DNA of 64,000 nucleotides from Eleusine coracana subsp. coracana (lineage: Eukaryota > Streptophyta > Magnoliopsida > Poales > Poaceae). Each line of letters begins with the position of its first letter. Position 1 is the first letter of the stretch. The stretch covers positions 27,472,300 to 27,536,299 of the forward strand of contig CM064431.1 in NCBI GenBank assembly GCA_032690845.1, given 5' to 3'. Under the pieces are notes generated by a model, which had not been told where the DNA came from, did no database searches, and saw only the letters and a list, made by a program, of their open reading frames with translations. The position numbers and the translations under genes were made by a program. Positions 21,344 through 32,483 of this stretch are shown here, piece by piece.

Positions 21344-22232
21344 CCAGCCACTTGAGAATATCCCTTAGCCACTAGACGAGCCTTGTTTGACAATTGCCCC
21401 TTTTTATCTTGCTTGTTGTTGAAGACCCATTTGGTGCCAACTACATTATGATTCTTGGTCCTCTCAACCAATTTCCATACTTTGCACCTCTTGAACTTGT
21501 TCAACTCTTCTTGCATAGCCATTACCTACTTGTGATCATCCATAGCTTCATCAATCACTGAGATGAAGGACAAGTTCTCAATTGTAACATTTGCCTCATC
21601 ATCATTTTCTTCACTCACATAGTTGGGGTTGTATTGATTCCTCCTTGTCCTAATTCCTTGAGATGGACTCCCAGTGATCAAGTCTCATGAATGACCCTTA
21701 TTGATAGCTTTGGGTCTAGGAAGAGGTTCTTCTTGAGTGCGAGGAATTCTAGGTGAAATATCTTGTGCATCATGGATTGTTTGCTCTCTAGAGATATGAG
21801 TGTCTTGGATTCTTAGTGAGGTGGAGGAATCACTCATATGCTTTCTTCTAGAGCTTGGAGTGGATGAGGGGGTGTCATGTGAGGAGCTTGGAGAAGTGGC
21901 TTGAGGGGAAGATTCATGCTTTCTTCTTGAGAAGGAGGCTTGCGGCTTACTTCTCACTTGTGTTTCCTCTTGGGTAGGAGGATGCACTCCCCATGAATCT
22001 TGGGAGGAGCTAGTGGGTGTGTCATTAGCATCTTGAGTTGGTTCTTGCACCTCAGAGGAGGAGGTTGATTGAGGTGGTGGAGTAGAGGGTTCACCAATGT
22101 CATCATTATTGGCCTTATGGGGTAAAACCTCGCCCACGGGCATGTTCCTCAAAGCTTCCCTCATAGGTTTATCTCTATTGTTCACTTCATTGAATTCATC
22201 TCCCTTCTAAGAACCATTTAACTCGTCAAATT
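21344..22232 (-). pseudogene. Copia RT N-terminal part and integrase-RT linker
   Basis: The minus strand encodes MQEELNKFKRCKVWKLV, KNHNVVGTKWVFNNKQD and NKARLVAKGYSQVAG (about 21520-21344), the first RT blocks of copia. Before this lies a Ser/Pro/Thr-rich linker (22185-21685), the usual low-complexity spacer between integrase and RT, and the KFDE motif at about 22221-22232. The segment is interrupted by element B at its 3' end and element C at its 5' end. A stop separates the linker from RT. Confidence 0.88.
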
Positions 22233-22593
22233 TGTGGAATACTTACCTTCCGGGTATCCATAGATATGCCTAAGTCGGCAGCCGACCGGATACCTCACCA
22301 ATAAGGGAACCGGCCGAGTCGGCTTGGAGCGCAAGGCTATTAGAGATAGATGTTCTATGTAAATCCTTGTAGACTATGAGTAGGACTCTTCATGTACCCC
22401 CTGCCGACCGGATATATAAGGTGGCAGGGAACCCCCCATCAGGGACACAACATTACAAAGCAATACAATCCATAGAACACAGGACGTAGGGTTTTTACTC
22501 TCATTCAGAGGGGTCAAACCTGTATAACTTGGCGTCTTTTGCAACCATCGTAGTTCTTAGTCTTGACACAGCCCTATAAATATCTTGCCGACA
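22233..22593 (+). repeat. Insert C 5' LTR (361 bp)
   Basis: TGTGGAATAC...CTTGCCGACA, a direct repeat of 32123-32483 of equal length. Confidence 0.88.
22412..22419 (+). promoter_or_regulatory. Insert C LTR TATA box
   Basis: ATATATAA within GGATATATAAGGTGG, preserved in the other LTR. Confidence 0.6.
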
Positions 22594-22608
22594 TCAAGCC
22601 TCGATAGT

Positions 22609-22620
22609 TGGCGCGCCAGG
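22609..22620 (+). promoter_or_regulatory. Insert C primer-binding site
   Basis: TGGCGCGCCAGG followed by AAGGGGAC, a standard Tat/RIRE2-type site, about 15 bases after the LTR. Confidence 0.8.
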
Positions 22621-22654
22621 AAGGGGACAAGGCTCGCTGGGATTCACTGTCGAC

Positions 22655-24194
22655 TATGATGGCCGAAATTCCCAACATCCAGTACTCACCAGACTTAAAG
22701 ATCTCATTCGAATCGCTCGACTTTGTCGTTGACACCAACGGAGAGCTAGGTCTAGAGAACTACAGATCTGACTTGGCCACAGCCAGTTCTATGGCGTGAT
22801 CACCAAGCTCATTAGATCTAATCCTAGCATTGGCTCCACTCGGATTCGGCAATGCAGACCTACCCCTTGGGTACGACTCAATGTCGGTCCGTTCATTTGA
22901 TGAGGATTCGGTCGGATCTGCTTGCTTATACCCTCTAACCATGAACGTGGTCGAGATAGATGAGAATCCATCAGGAGACAACGATGAGGAGGGTGACCGT
23001 GAAAGAGTCAGTCATGAAGAAGATGGCCGCACAGAAAAAGGCCACAGGGAAGAAAAACCCCAAGACAACAACTCGTCGGGAGGACATCGCCGCCGAGTGA
23101 GAGGATCGCGTGGATCTTGCCTCGCACGACGATTGGACCTTGGACAACTGGAGATCGAAGTAGACGGCGTCAAGGTCTACAACACCCCGTAGAACAACAT
23201 CACCGGGGCCAAAACTTTGCTCGACAGCTTGATGGCTGATGTAGCATATCACACCCCTGCGATGCACAAGGCAGTGGCCATGCTCAAGGCAGCTGCAGTT
23301 GAAGATGCGGTCAAGGACGAACCACAGTCGATGGCAAGTTCCTGTCATGCGATGTCACGCAGTCGACGAAGGCATGGCGATCTGAGAAATTCCCTCAACA
23401 TCCGTGACGATAGGGATACCATCAACTCCCATTACGAAAAGCAGGCTCGGGACAACCGACGCCACGAGGAGGAGCGCCGCGATCGGAGGACTGACAACCG
23501 ACGGGAAGACCGGCACGATCCACCTCCAAGAAACAACCGTGATGACCAACATCGACGCGACGATCGGGACCGGTGTGAGAATCATGACGAAGATAATCGG
23601 CGTCATAGGCATGATGACGACATTGGCCCTCACCATAATCATCTCCCATCTTCAACTCCTATCCAACATAGAAGGTCAACTACCCCGAGCGATGAAGAAT
23701 TCGATGGCATCAAGGCCTACGCACCTGAGCTTCGCATAGCTCGATGGCCGAAAGGATTCAAGCCAGTTCCCATTGAGAAATATGGTGGTCAGACCAACCC
23801 CTGAGAGTGGCTTTAGCTATACAGTACGACGATTCAGTCAGCCGGGGGCGATACCTTTGTGATGGCCAATTACCTACCGGTATGGCTTGACCCGTCCGTT
23901 CGGATTTGGCTCACATCTCTCCCAGAGAGATTGGTCACCTCTTGGGGAGACCTTAATAGGAAGCTCATAGAGAGTTTCCAAGATACTTGCAATCGTTCGG
24001 GAAACCACTTCGACCTCACCCGCATTAAGCAGAAGCCAGACGAGTCCCTACGTGACTACATCAAGCAGTTTTGTGCCAAGAAGACCGAGATCCCTAATGT
24101 CCCAGATCAGCAGATCATTGCTGCCTTCCAAGGAGGCATACAGAGCGATGATCTAGTCCGGAAGATCGGTCGGAGGAATCATGATCTCAAGTGA
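22655..24194 (+). pseudogene. Insert C gag, N-terminal and core
   Basis: A short frame starts at the first ATG after the primer site (22655). Later segments at 22830-23192, 23217-23804 and 23859-24194 are in differing frames. The region 23350-23650 is rich in Arg/Asp/His and encodes a charged linker. The segment 23859-24194 is the retrotransposon gag domain (LPVWLDPSVRIWLTSLPE, then W..L..KLIESFQ and RIKQKPDESLRDYIKQF). Broken by frameshifts and at least one stop (23801-23804). Confidence 0.8.
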
Positions 24195-25396
24195 CCGCTC
24201 GGGAGTGCTTCGAGATTGCTGATAAGTTCGTGTCGAGTGAGTCGGCACTATATGACATCCGTGGCAAAGGCAAGAAGAAGCACTCAGACAAGCCGGAGTC
24301 CTCCAAGAAGGACAAGAAAAGGAAACATCACAGCATGGTTGCTGCGGTAGACCGATCCCAAAAGAACCCTCGGATGAATCAGCAGACCATGGACGACTTG
24401 CTAAGTGACCTGTGCCTATGGCACCCAAAGGGAAACCACAATGCAAAGGACTGTTACCGACTGAAAGGCTTCGTGACTATCGCACTCAAGGTGGCCAAGG
24501 ATCCGCCAAGGCGCAATGGCAAGGACAAAACCAAAGATGGTGACAACAAGGACGAACAAGGAGAGTTCCAAGGTCCCCAAAAGGAAGTCAACTTCATCTT
24601 CGGATGCCCGGATGTCTACATGTCCAAACGCAAGCAAAAGCTAGAACTACGAGAGATTAACTCCGTAGAGCCTGCTACGCCTAAGTACATGAGGTGGTCT
24701 GAGGTACGGATCACATTTGATCGGTCGGATCACCCCAGGCACCTGCCCAAGACAGGTCCCTACTCGTTGGTACTCGTGGCCATGATGAAGGAGGTCAAGT
24801 TCCACAAAGTAATCATAGATGGAGGAAGTAGTCTGGACTTGATCTTTGCCAAGACCCTCACAGAGTTAGGCTTATCAGTCAATGACCTCCAATCGAGTTC
24901 CTCACCCTTCCACTGGATCGTGCCTGGCAAGACCTCGGTTCCTATTGGACAGACCGTTCTGCCTGTTACCTTTGAAACCCGTGAGAACTTCAGGACCGAG
25001 CGTGTTATCTTCCAGGTGGCCGATTTTGAGTCAACATACTATGCTATCCTCGGCATACCGGCGATGGTGAAGTTCATGGCGGCCCCACAATACCCATATC
25101 TTACTCTCAAAATGCCAGGCCCTAAAGGAATAATCTCCCTCCACTCTGATCTTCAGAATTCTTTCGATTGCAATGTGCAGAGTTGTGAGATGGCCGACCA
25201 ACAGTTGATGCTGTCTGACCGGCAGGAGATCCAAAAGGCAGTTGGCAAGGAGGTGCAGACCGACACAGAGATCCCCATGAAGAAATCTACCAAGGACAAG
25301 ATACAAGCAGACGACATCCCTACCAAGGAGATCACGCTCGACCCAAAGGACACTACAAAGATCACTTATGCAGGGGCCAACCTTGATGAGAAATAG
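24191..25396 (+). CDS. Insert C gag C-terminus and aspartic protease, open frame
   Basis: A 401-codon open frame overlaps the gag core frame by four bases. It begins with a gag C-terminal segment (ARECFEIADKFV), a Lys-rich linker and a zinc knuckle CLWHPKGNHNAKDC (CX2HX4HX4C) at about residues 76-89. The protease follows with the active-site segment VIIDGGSSLDLIF near residues 209-221 and the YYAILGIPAM motif near residue 285. The C-terminal 80 residues are a charged linker toward RT. It is the longest open frame of the window's retroelements, but it starts inside gag and is probably a fragment of a longer polyprotein. Confidence 0.75.
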   Translation: MTARECFEIADKFVSSESALYDIRGKGKKKHSDKPESSKKDKKRKHHSMVAAVDRSQKNPRMNQQTMDDLLSDLCLWHPKGNHNAKDCYRLKGFVTIALKVAKDPPRRNGKDKTKDGDNKDEQGEFQGPQKEVNFIFGCPDVYMSKRKQKLELREINSVEPATPKYMRWSEVRITFDRSDHPRHLPKTGPYSLVLVAMMKEVKFHKVIIDGGSSLDLIFAKTLTELGLSVNDLQSSSSPFHWIVPGKTSVPIGQTVLPVTFETRENFRTERVIFQVADFESTYYAILGIPAMVKFMAAPQYPYLTLKMPGPKGIISLHSDLQNSFDCNVQSCEMADQQLMLSDRQEIQKAVGKEVQTDTEIPMKKSTKDKIQADDIPTKEITLDPKDTTKITYAGANLDEK

Positions 25397-25408
25397 GAAC
25401 TCACGCTC

Positions 25409-26210
25409 ACTCTTTTCCTCCAGGAAAATAGGGACATCTTTGCATGGAAGCCTTCTAACATGCCGGGAGTTCGTAGGGAAAAGATTGAGCACGAATTGAG
25501 GGTGCCTCCTGGGGCCACCCCGGTCAGGCAAAGACTTAGAAGGTTTGCACAAGACCACAAGGACGCCATGAAGAATGAGATAGCAAGGTTATTAGATGCT
25601 AAGTTTATAAAGGAAGCGTACCATCCAGATTGGCTGACAAATCCAGTCCTTTTACCCAAGAAGAATAAAGAATGGCGGATGTGCGTTGATTATACCGATT
25701 TGCACAAGGTCTGTCCTAAAGACCCCTTCGCTCTGCCACGTATCGATCAGATCATAGACTCAACAGCCGGGTGTGAGATTTTAAGCTTTTTTTAGATGCC
25801 TATTCAGGCTATCACCAGATCCCACTGAAAGTCAAAGATCAAATCAAGACTTCCTTTATAACACCTTTTGGCGCCTACTGCTATATTACCATGTCGTTTG
25901 GTCTGAAAAATACTGGCGCGATTTACCAACGTGGTATTCAACGCTGCCTCAAATCTCAGATCGGTCAGAATGCAGAAGCATATGTAGATGATATCATGGT
26001 AAAGACTCAGAATGTTGAAGAACTTCTCTCTAACCTGGCAGAGACGTTTGACAATTTGATACATTACTCGATGAAGCTGAATCCTAAAAAATGTGTTTTT
26101 GGCGTTCCTTCGGGAAAGCTATTCGGTTACATTGTTTCAAAACGAGGTATAGAGGCTAACCCGGATAAAATCAAGGCGATCCTTGATATGGGGCCACCAA
26201 ATTCTTAGAG
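25409..26210 (+). pseudogene. Insert C reverse transcriptase
   Basis: Contains DIFAWKPSNMPG, LLPKKNKEWRMCVDYTDLHK, AYSGYHQIPLK, TPFGAYCYITMSFGLKN and the catalytic AYVDDIMVKT (near 25978-26007). A frame change occurs at about 25793 (SFF* against DAYSGYHQ) and a TAG at 26206. Catalytic residues are kept. Confidence 0.9.
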
Positions 26211-27185
26211 GGATGTTCAGAAGCTGACCGGATGAATGGCATCCTTGAGTCGCTTTATTTCCCGACTGGGGGTTAGGGGTCTACAGCTCTTTAAACTGCT
26301 CAAGAAGCAGGATGACTTCATCTGGACAGCAGAGACACAATTGGCATTGGATGAGTTGAAGGTCCACCTCAGTAATATTCCAGTCTTGGTGCCTCCGGAG
26401 CCGCAAGAAAAGCTTTAACTCTACATATCAGCCACAACTCAAGTTATGAGTATCGTTTTAATGGTCGACCGAGAGGAAGAGGGTCATGTACAAAAAGTGC
26501 AACACCCGGTGTACTTCATTAGTGAAGTTATCAGTGCCTCCAAAACACGGTATCACCAGATCTTGAAGGTGATATACGCGCTCCTGATCACCTCAAGCAA
26601 GTTGAAGCACTACTTTCAAGCTCATCCTATCAAAGTTCAAACATCCTTTGCACTCGGCTCAGTCCTTCACAACCGAGAAGCCGAAGGAAAGATTGCTAAG
26701 TGGACAGTTGAACTTGGTTAGTATACCATCACATTCGAACCTCGCTCGGCAATCAAAGGACAGGCATTGGCTGACTTTGTTTCTGAGTGGACAGAGATTC
26801 AAACGCCGCCTGCATCACAAGATATCGAGTACTGGAAAATGTATTTCGATGGATCCCTCCAGTTACCTAGGGCAGGTGCAGGAATTGTGTTCATCTCACC
26901 CACAGGAGAGAAATTGTGATATGTCCTCCAGATCATGTTCCGTGCGTCTAATATGATGCTCTTCTGCACGGTCTGCGTATTGCTGTTTCGCTCGGCATTC
27001 GGCGTCTTGACATCTTTGGTGACTCGGCTCTGGTCATTAACCAGGTCACTAAAGATTGGAACTGTGTGGACGACAACATGAATGCTTACTACCAAGATGT
27101 AAGGAAGCTCGAAGACAAATTCGATGGACTGAAGTTCACACATGTTCTTTGAAATAATAATCAAACGGCTGATGAATTAGCCAAG
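26211..27185 (+). pseudogene. Insert C RNase H and archaeal-like RNase H
   Basis: RT connection and first RNase H at 26236-26780 (LYISATTQVMS, QHPVYFISEVISASKTRY). The second RNase H begins near 26830 (YWKMYFDGSLQLPRAGAGI) and continues out of frame to LAKM near 27180. Stops at 26416 and 26718 and a shift after 26916 disable it. The dual RNase H arrangement matches the Tat lineage. Confidence 0.85.
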
Positions 27186-27596
27186 ATGAGATCGTCTTGT
27201 TCGATTGTCCCACCCGGTGTGCTGCCGACCGAGGTAAACCTCATATCAGCGCGAGTCAAGGGATATGACGAGAAGCTTTCTGAAGAAAACCAAGAGATTG
27301 ATTTGATTGCAGCAGAAGAGTTGTGTGATCATGCTCTGTTTCGGTCAGCGGTATATCAGCAGGGTCTGCGATGTTACTATGATAAGAACGTACGTAGTCA
27401 CCAATTTCATGTTGGAGATTTAGTGTTGCACCGAGTACAATCAACGAAGAATCAGCACAAACTTTCCCCTAAATGGGAAGGACCTTATGTGGTCAAAGAA
27501 TTCACTCGGCCGGAGGCTTATCGACTGATGTATGAAGATGGTGAAGATATACCAAACTCGTGGAACATCAATCAGCTATGTCGCTTTTATACTTAG
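27186..27596 (+). pseudogene. Insert C integrase: C-terminal part only
   Basis: The open frame starts with the tail of the second RNase H region (PPGVLPTEV) and passes directly into the integrase C-terminal part: a YDEKLSEENQEIDLI helix, the ALFRSAVYQQGL..YYDKNVR segment, HVGDLVLHRV, HKLSPKWEGPYVV and a stop at 27594. The HHCC zinc domain and the DDE catalytic core, which should lie between them, are absent. A deletion of about 1 kb removed them in frame. Confidence 0.85.
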
Positions 27597-28219
27597 TCTA
27601 TCTTTTGTATTCTCATACATTATTATTGAATGAAACTTTAGTCTTTTTGATGAAAGATTTATTGATGATTTTCATTCTTATTTGTCTTGATTCCTTAATT
27701 TATAATATTAAACAATCAAGCCAGAGGGCTAGTAATAATGTCCCACTACTCCTTAACCTTAATAAATTCTGGTTTTGGATTTTGTCTGACTGATTTCTCA
27801 TATTTTGATACGGTCTTAGGATTTTTTTTGGTCCAACGCCTAACATCATGGAGAGCCAAAGAGCCAACACTAAACCCACTACACTAAACCCAGAGCCAAA
27901 GAGCGAGAGGTCATGTGTCGATTGGTCTATTCTTCTTGTTACGCGGCTATGAATTACAACCTAGTATGCTAAGGCAGACCGGTGCAACTTCTATTTCTAT
28001 TTCTAAAAGACTTATGGTAAAAAGACTTAAGTGCTAAAGCGTGAGTAATGCAGCTAAATATTGATCATTTTGCTTTAAGTAATAGGAGATTGCCTTATGA
28101 CTACTTTGTCGATCTTTTAAGTTGTTTACAAACTAAGCAAGCATAGAAATTATTATTGACATGGAGATAATATTATCTTCCTACATAAATACTACAAATG
28201 TTTTCTGACATTACAGATA
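27597..28219. other. Non-coding spacer inside insert C
   Basis: AT-rich interval between the sense pol gene and the convergent antisense gene. It holds short direct repeats (GAGCCAAAGAGC twice, ACACTAAACCCA twice near 27850-27910). No frame of note. Confidence 0.5.
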
Positions 28220-31094
28220 TTACAACTCCTTCGAAGAAGAGGAAGCCTCATCTTGCAATTCTACCTCTGGAGTTGGTGGAGGAGTTGGCGCGATGGGATC
28301 AACCTCTACATTGTCGACCAAGGCACGAGAGGTCTCCAGCATAGAGTCCATAAGCAATTGGCATTGATCTACTGTCAAGTCTGTGTTGAAGCCCTCCTTG
28401 ATCTTATCCATTGGCAATGTTGGAGACCAAGACTGGCAAATAGCTAGCACTTGGCTCCCGGCCTCGGCCGCCACCCTCTTGGTATGATTAGCAATCTCTT
28501 CCGAAGCATGCTCAGCAGATACTCCAAGGAGTGACCGGTCTTCTCCACTTGGTTAGCATGGATATAATCCAATGCTTTCCGAGCGCCATAAGATAATGCT
28601 ACAAAAGATTTTCAAGATGTCAGAATCTGAAGTCAACAAGAGAAAATAATGAAGATACGATGGAGAGCTTACTGGCAAGATTACATTTGAAAGACTTGGA
28701 GATGCTCTTAGCTTCCTCTATCTTCTCTTCGGCTTCTTCCAGCTTCTTCTTCAGCCGAGTGATTTCTGAGCCTTGCTCTCTGATCGACTTGGAGAGGTTA
28801 TCCTTCTCTGCAGTCAGAGCATCCAAGAATCTCTGCTAATTTGAAGTAAACTTTTCCAGGTCAGTGACTTTTTGATCACAAGCTAAAGACACATATAAAA
28901 TCTTTAGCGTTAGAGTGAGCAAGGAGCAAACGAAAAGTTGGTATGCGATCTTACCGACAACATTAGCACGACTTTGCTCTAGAGCTTTGGTCGCTTCCTT
29001 GTGATCGGTCTGCAGCCTTTCAATTTGCCTCCTGGCTTGGGAGAGCTGCTCGCCGCTAACTAGCAAGATACCAACAAGAAGTCAACACCTTGAAGAAAGG
29101 ATCTAACATGGGAAAAGAATCTAGAACACACCAAAAGTTTTGGCTTCAAGATATTCAATCCTGGTCTGCTTTTTCTCTATAAGAGAATAAATTTTCTGAA
29201 TGCGAAGAAGGGCATGGTTAGTCGAAAGAATGATTCAAGAAGAAAAAACTTGGTATTGATGTACCTTGTTGGCCTCTCTGTGTTGATGGATGATCTCCAT
29301 ATCTTCAGCTTCAGGCCGACCCAATGAATCCTCGACCAACACGGCCTCACCCTTGTTGAGAGGAGAAGAAATGCCGGTCAGGGAAGGTTTGACCGACTGA
29401 GGAGTCGACGCTGGCATCAGCATAGGTGCTGGAGCTTTGGGTGACTTCCTCAGCTCGGTTTGTGCACTTGATGGCATGCGGACTGGCTGAGGCAAGTTGG
29501 TCGGACGAGGATTAGGAGCCGACCGGGTGTCTTCAGGCCCTTGGGCTCTGAGGATCACTTGACCAACAACAATGACCATCGAAGGGCGTAATATTAAAGA
29601 TTAAAATATGGATATTGACTATAGTGATGAAGAATCAAAAACACGAAGAAGTTTACCTAGAGGCTTGTTTGATTTTGATTCGGCAGACTCTCTTCTTTGA
29701 AGAAGTGGTCTTCGAGACAATCTCCTTCCTCTTCACGGAAGACTTGCCGACTTCATCAGTCTTCTTCGCCGCTCCTGCATCACTCACTGTTTTGCTTGGG
29801 GGCTCCGACTGGCTTGACTTTCGGTTGGAGTGTGCAGGGGTTGGTAGACTGGCATCCTGAGGGTGCTCTTTTTTGTCATCATCATCATCATCTCCCACGT
29901 ATTGCCGACGACGATGGGCGGTCTGCTTCACTTGTCGACTCGAGGAGGGCAAGTTGGCGGGAGATGATGTAGAGATGCTTGTGATGGCCCCTGCGATCGG
30001 TCGTGCGCTCACTGATAAGCTTGAACCACCAGTACCGGTCTGCGACGGATTTTCTACATAGTCCGGTCCCTCGGTATCGGTCGGCGGGAGCGGAGGGTGT
30101 GACACAAAAGTGTCCAAAACCTGCAAAAGTATGAATACATCACATGTTGTGATCAACCTGTCAGAAAGAATATCAGAAACACTCAAAATGACCAAAGCTT
30201 ACTCGGGTCTTTAGAGTGCCCACATTATATGCCTTCACGATCAAGAGGTGATCTTGAACAATGTTTCCTTCAAACATCTTCGATAACTGCGACCGACGCA
30301 GAGAGGAGTTCAGCGGATCAGGCACTTCTCTCATTTCGTCATCTGTGGCATAGTCCCATGTGGGGTGGCTCTGCTGCTTCAAGGGTTGTACTCGGCACAC
30401 TATGAAGCTCTTCGCTATAGTAATGTCGTGAATCCCTTTATTCTTCAGCTCAGCAATTTATTCTAGCAGAGTGACCACCTGAGGATTAGTTGGATCCGGT
30501 CTCTTTGACCACTGTGCCAGAGAAATCAGCAACAACAGGGGGAGGGTTGTCATAGTAGAACCACTCGTCCCTCTAGTTCTTACTCCTGGTGTTCAATGGC
30601 ACGATGATATATGCCTCTTTCTTGCGCAACTGGAAGCCAACTCCACCAATGGCGACTTGGTTTTCCTTGGTTGGCAGCGGCCGGAGGACGAAGAGATGGC
30701 AGAATAGAGTGAAGTGGGGAAGAACGCCTAGAAAGGCTTCGCACAGGTGCACAAAGATGGCAATATGAAGAATGGAGTTGGGATTGACATTGACGAGTTT
30801 AATCCCATAGAAGAAGAGGAGCCCGCGTAGAAAACTGCAGTAGGGAACTCCAAAACCATGCTTGAAAAAAGAGTGAAAAACTACAATCTGCTTATGGATT
30901 GGGAGGGGGCGAGTTTCCTTCGGTACCTTCCAATCAATGTGCGCCTGCTCCGAGAGGATGCCGTTTATCACCATTGTATTCAGATTTGTGGTGGTGATGC
31001 TGCTCTTTGGGAACTCCCGCAGCTGTTCTGGGATCTCCAGCTCCGAGGAAGATGATTCGGCGACGACGGCCTTCTTGGATGGCTTGCAAGGCAT
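28220..31094 (-). pseudogene. Antisense spliced gene of Tat element C (PF04195-like plus coiled coil)
   Basis: Runs opposite to gag-pol. Exons, by consensus GT...AG sites and frame: 31094-30203, 30120-29657, about 29550-29265, 29195-29132, 29059-28955, 28882-28673 and 28598-28220. Exon 1 (starting MPCKPSKK) encodes the putative gypsy-type transposon domain: FLRGLLFFYGIKLVNVNPNS and HFTLFCHLFVLRPLP. Exon 2 is Ser/Pro-rich with a D6 run. Exons 4-6 encode a heptad-rich coiled coil (QLSQARRQIERLQ, ITRLKKKLEEAEEKIEEA). The last exon ends in an acidic Ser-rich tail. Damage: a TAG near 30570, a shift near 30490, a stop near 28842 and a shift near 28520. Such antisense frames are known in RIRE2/Grande-type elements; function unknown. 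Confidence 0.8.
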
Positions 31095-32122
31095 TGTCGA
31101 TGAAGAGGTAGCACGCTGGATCCGGAGGCGGGGAGCTAACCCTAGAAGGAGCTCAGAGCTTGTTGGCGATGAGGATCTGTGGCGGCGGTGATGAAATGGT
31201 TAACCCTAGCTTTGAAGCAGAGGAGTTGCAGGAGCAGGGGAGGAGCAAGGAAGACGAAGCGTTATGTGCGAAATGGCGGCGTGGACTTGGAGTCAATAGC
31301 CCTTTGCCCTTTTATACCTTCACCTTTTTGACCTAGTCTTTGAGGTCCCTATGGGCTTTGGTGGGCCGTATAGTGCCAGGCTTTTTCCGCCTATAAAAAA
31401 TGATGAGGCATTATTCTTTAAAAAGAATTAGTGCTATAAACCTTGAGAACTTAATCTCGGGGGCTTGTTTGATGAGAAACAGTGGAATATCCATTTAAAA
31501 ATACTTCCCATATCTATGTGATTTGATGATCATATAGCAAGAGGACTTGATGGTCGTATGGGTTCAAGTTCACAGGTACCTTATTGATTGAAGTCAGTAA
31601 GTGATTACCAACGTTGGACATGTTTTAATCCGAGTAATAACTCTTTAAGGAAAGGCTATATCATGACTGATGTCATTTAGCTTACTATTATGGTATGATT
31701 GATGTCATATAAGTTTGTATATAGACTACAACATGATTGATGTCATGGAATTTTGAGTCTATAAATTATTCGGATAACAGTGTAAATCACTCGACATAAC
31801 TTTAAATCGGTCGCATGATTGATGTCGTCTAGGTTGATCCTTTGGTTTGATGATCAGAGGATTATCAGCTCGATCTTGATGGTTTGAGTTGAATTTATAG
31901 AACAAAATGTTAAGAGCTAATATTATTAGACTCTTGCATTATTTATTAGTCTCCAAATTATACAAGAATTGGGGGCTACACCTGATCGAGTGCACCTAGT
32001 TGGCGCACCAGATCCATCAGAATTTCAATCAAGAGATCTTCCTAATTTATGAGTTGTTTGAATCAACATTGAAGATCACTCAGCAAGTCACGGCTCAAAA
32101 TCAGAAAGCACTCGGGGGCTGC
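31095..32122 (+). other. Insert C 3' region and polypurine tract
   Basis: Region 5' of the antisense gene and 3' of pol; a promoter for the antisense gene would have to lie here. ACTCGGGGGCTGC at 32110-32122 is the polypurine tract. Several copies of an ATGATTGATGTCAT-type word occur at 31660-31820, a degenerate repeat. Confidence 0.65.
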
Positions 32123-32483
32123 TGTGGAATACTTACCTTCCGGGTATCCATAGATATGCCTAAGTCGGAAACCAATCGGATACCTCACTAATAAGGGAAC
32201 CGACCGAGTCAACTTGGAGCGCGAGGTAATAAGAGATAGACTTTCTATGTAAATCCTTGTAGACTATGAGTAGAACTCTTCATGTACCCCCTGCCGACCG
32301 GATATATAAGGTGGCAGGGAACCCCCCATCGGGAACACAACATTACAAAGCAATACAAATCACAAAACACAGGATGTAGGGTTTTTACTCTCATTGAGAG
32401 GGCTCGAACCTGTATAACTCGGCGTCTTTTGCAACCATCGTAGTTCTTAGTCTCGATGTACCCCTATAAATATAATGCTGAGA
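32123..32483 (+). repeat. Insert C 3' LTR (361 bp)
   Basis: Direct repeat of 22233-22593. Ends GCTGAGA where the other LTR ends GCCGACA. It is followed by CCTATAAATAT, a copy of the LTR's own 32464-32474. Confidence 0.85.

Larger units (their letters stand above)
22233..32483 (+). mobile_element. Insert C: Ty3/gypsy Tat-type element with antisense gene
   Basis: Two 361-bp LTRs (22233-22593 and 32123-32483) start TGTGGAATAC. A GGCGCGCC primer site follows the first and a CTCGGGGGC polypurine tract precedes the second. Gag, protease, RT and RNase H lie on the plus strand, then a truncated integrase, then a multi-exon gene on the minus strand. Tat elements of the RIRE2/Grande type are known to carry an antisense frame in that position. 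A clean target duplication is not visible: AAATT on the left may match AAACT (32495-32499) on the right, set off by an 11-bp copy of the LTR end. Confidence 0.92.

Noticed and set aside
29653..30061. Plus-strand frames opposite the antisense gene of element C
   Set aside because: Shadows of exon 2; the minus strand has consistent splice sites and family-like sequence.
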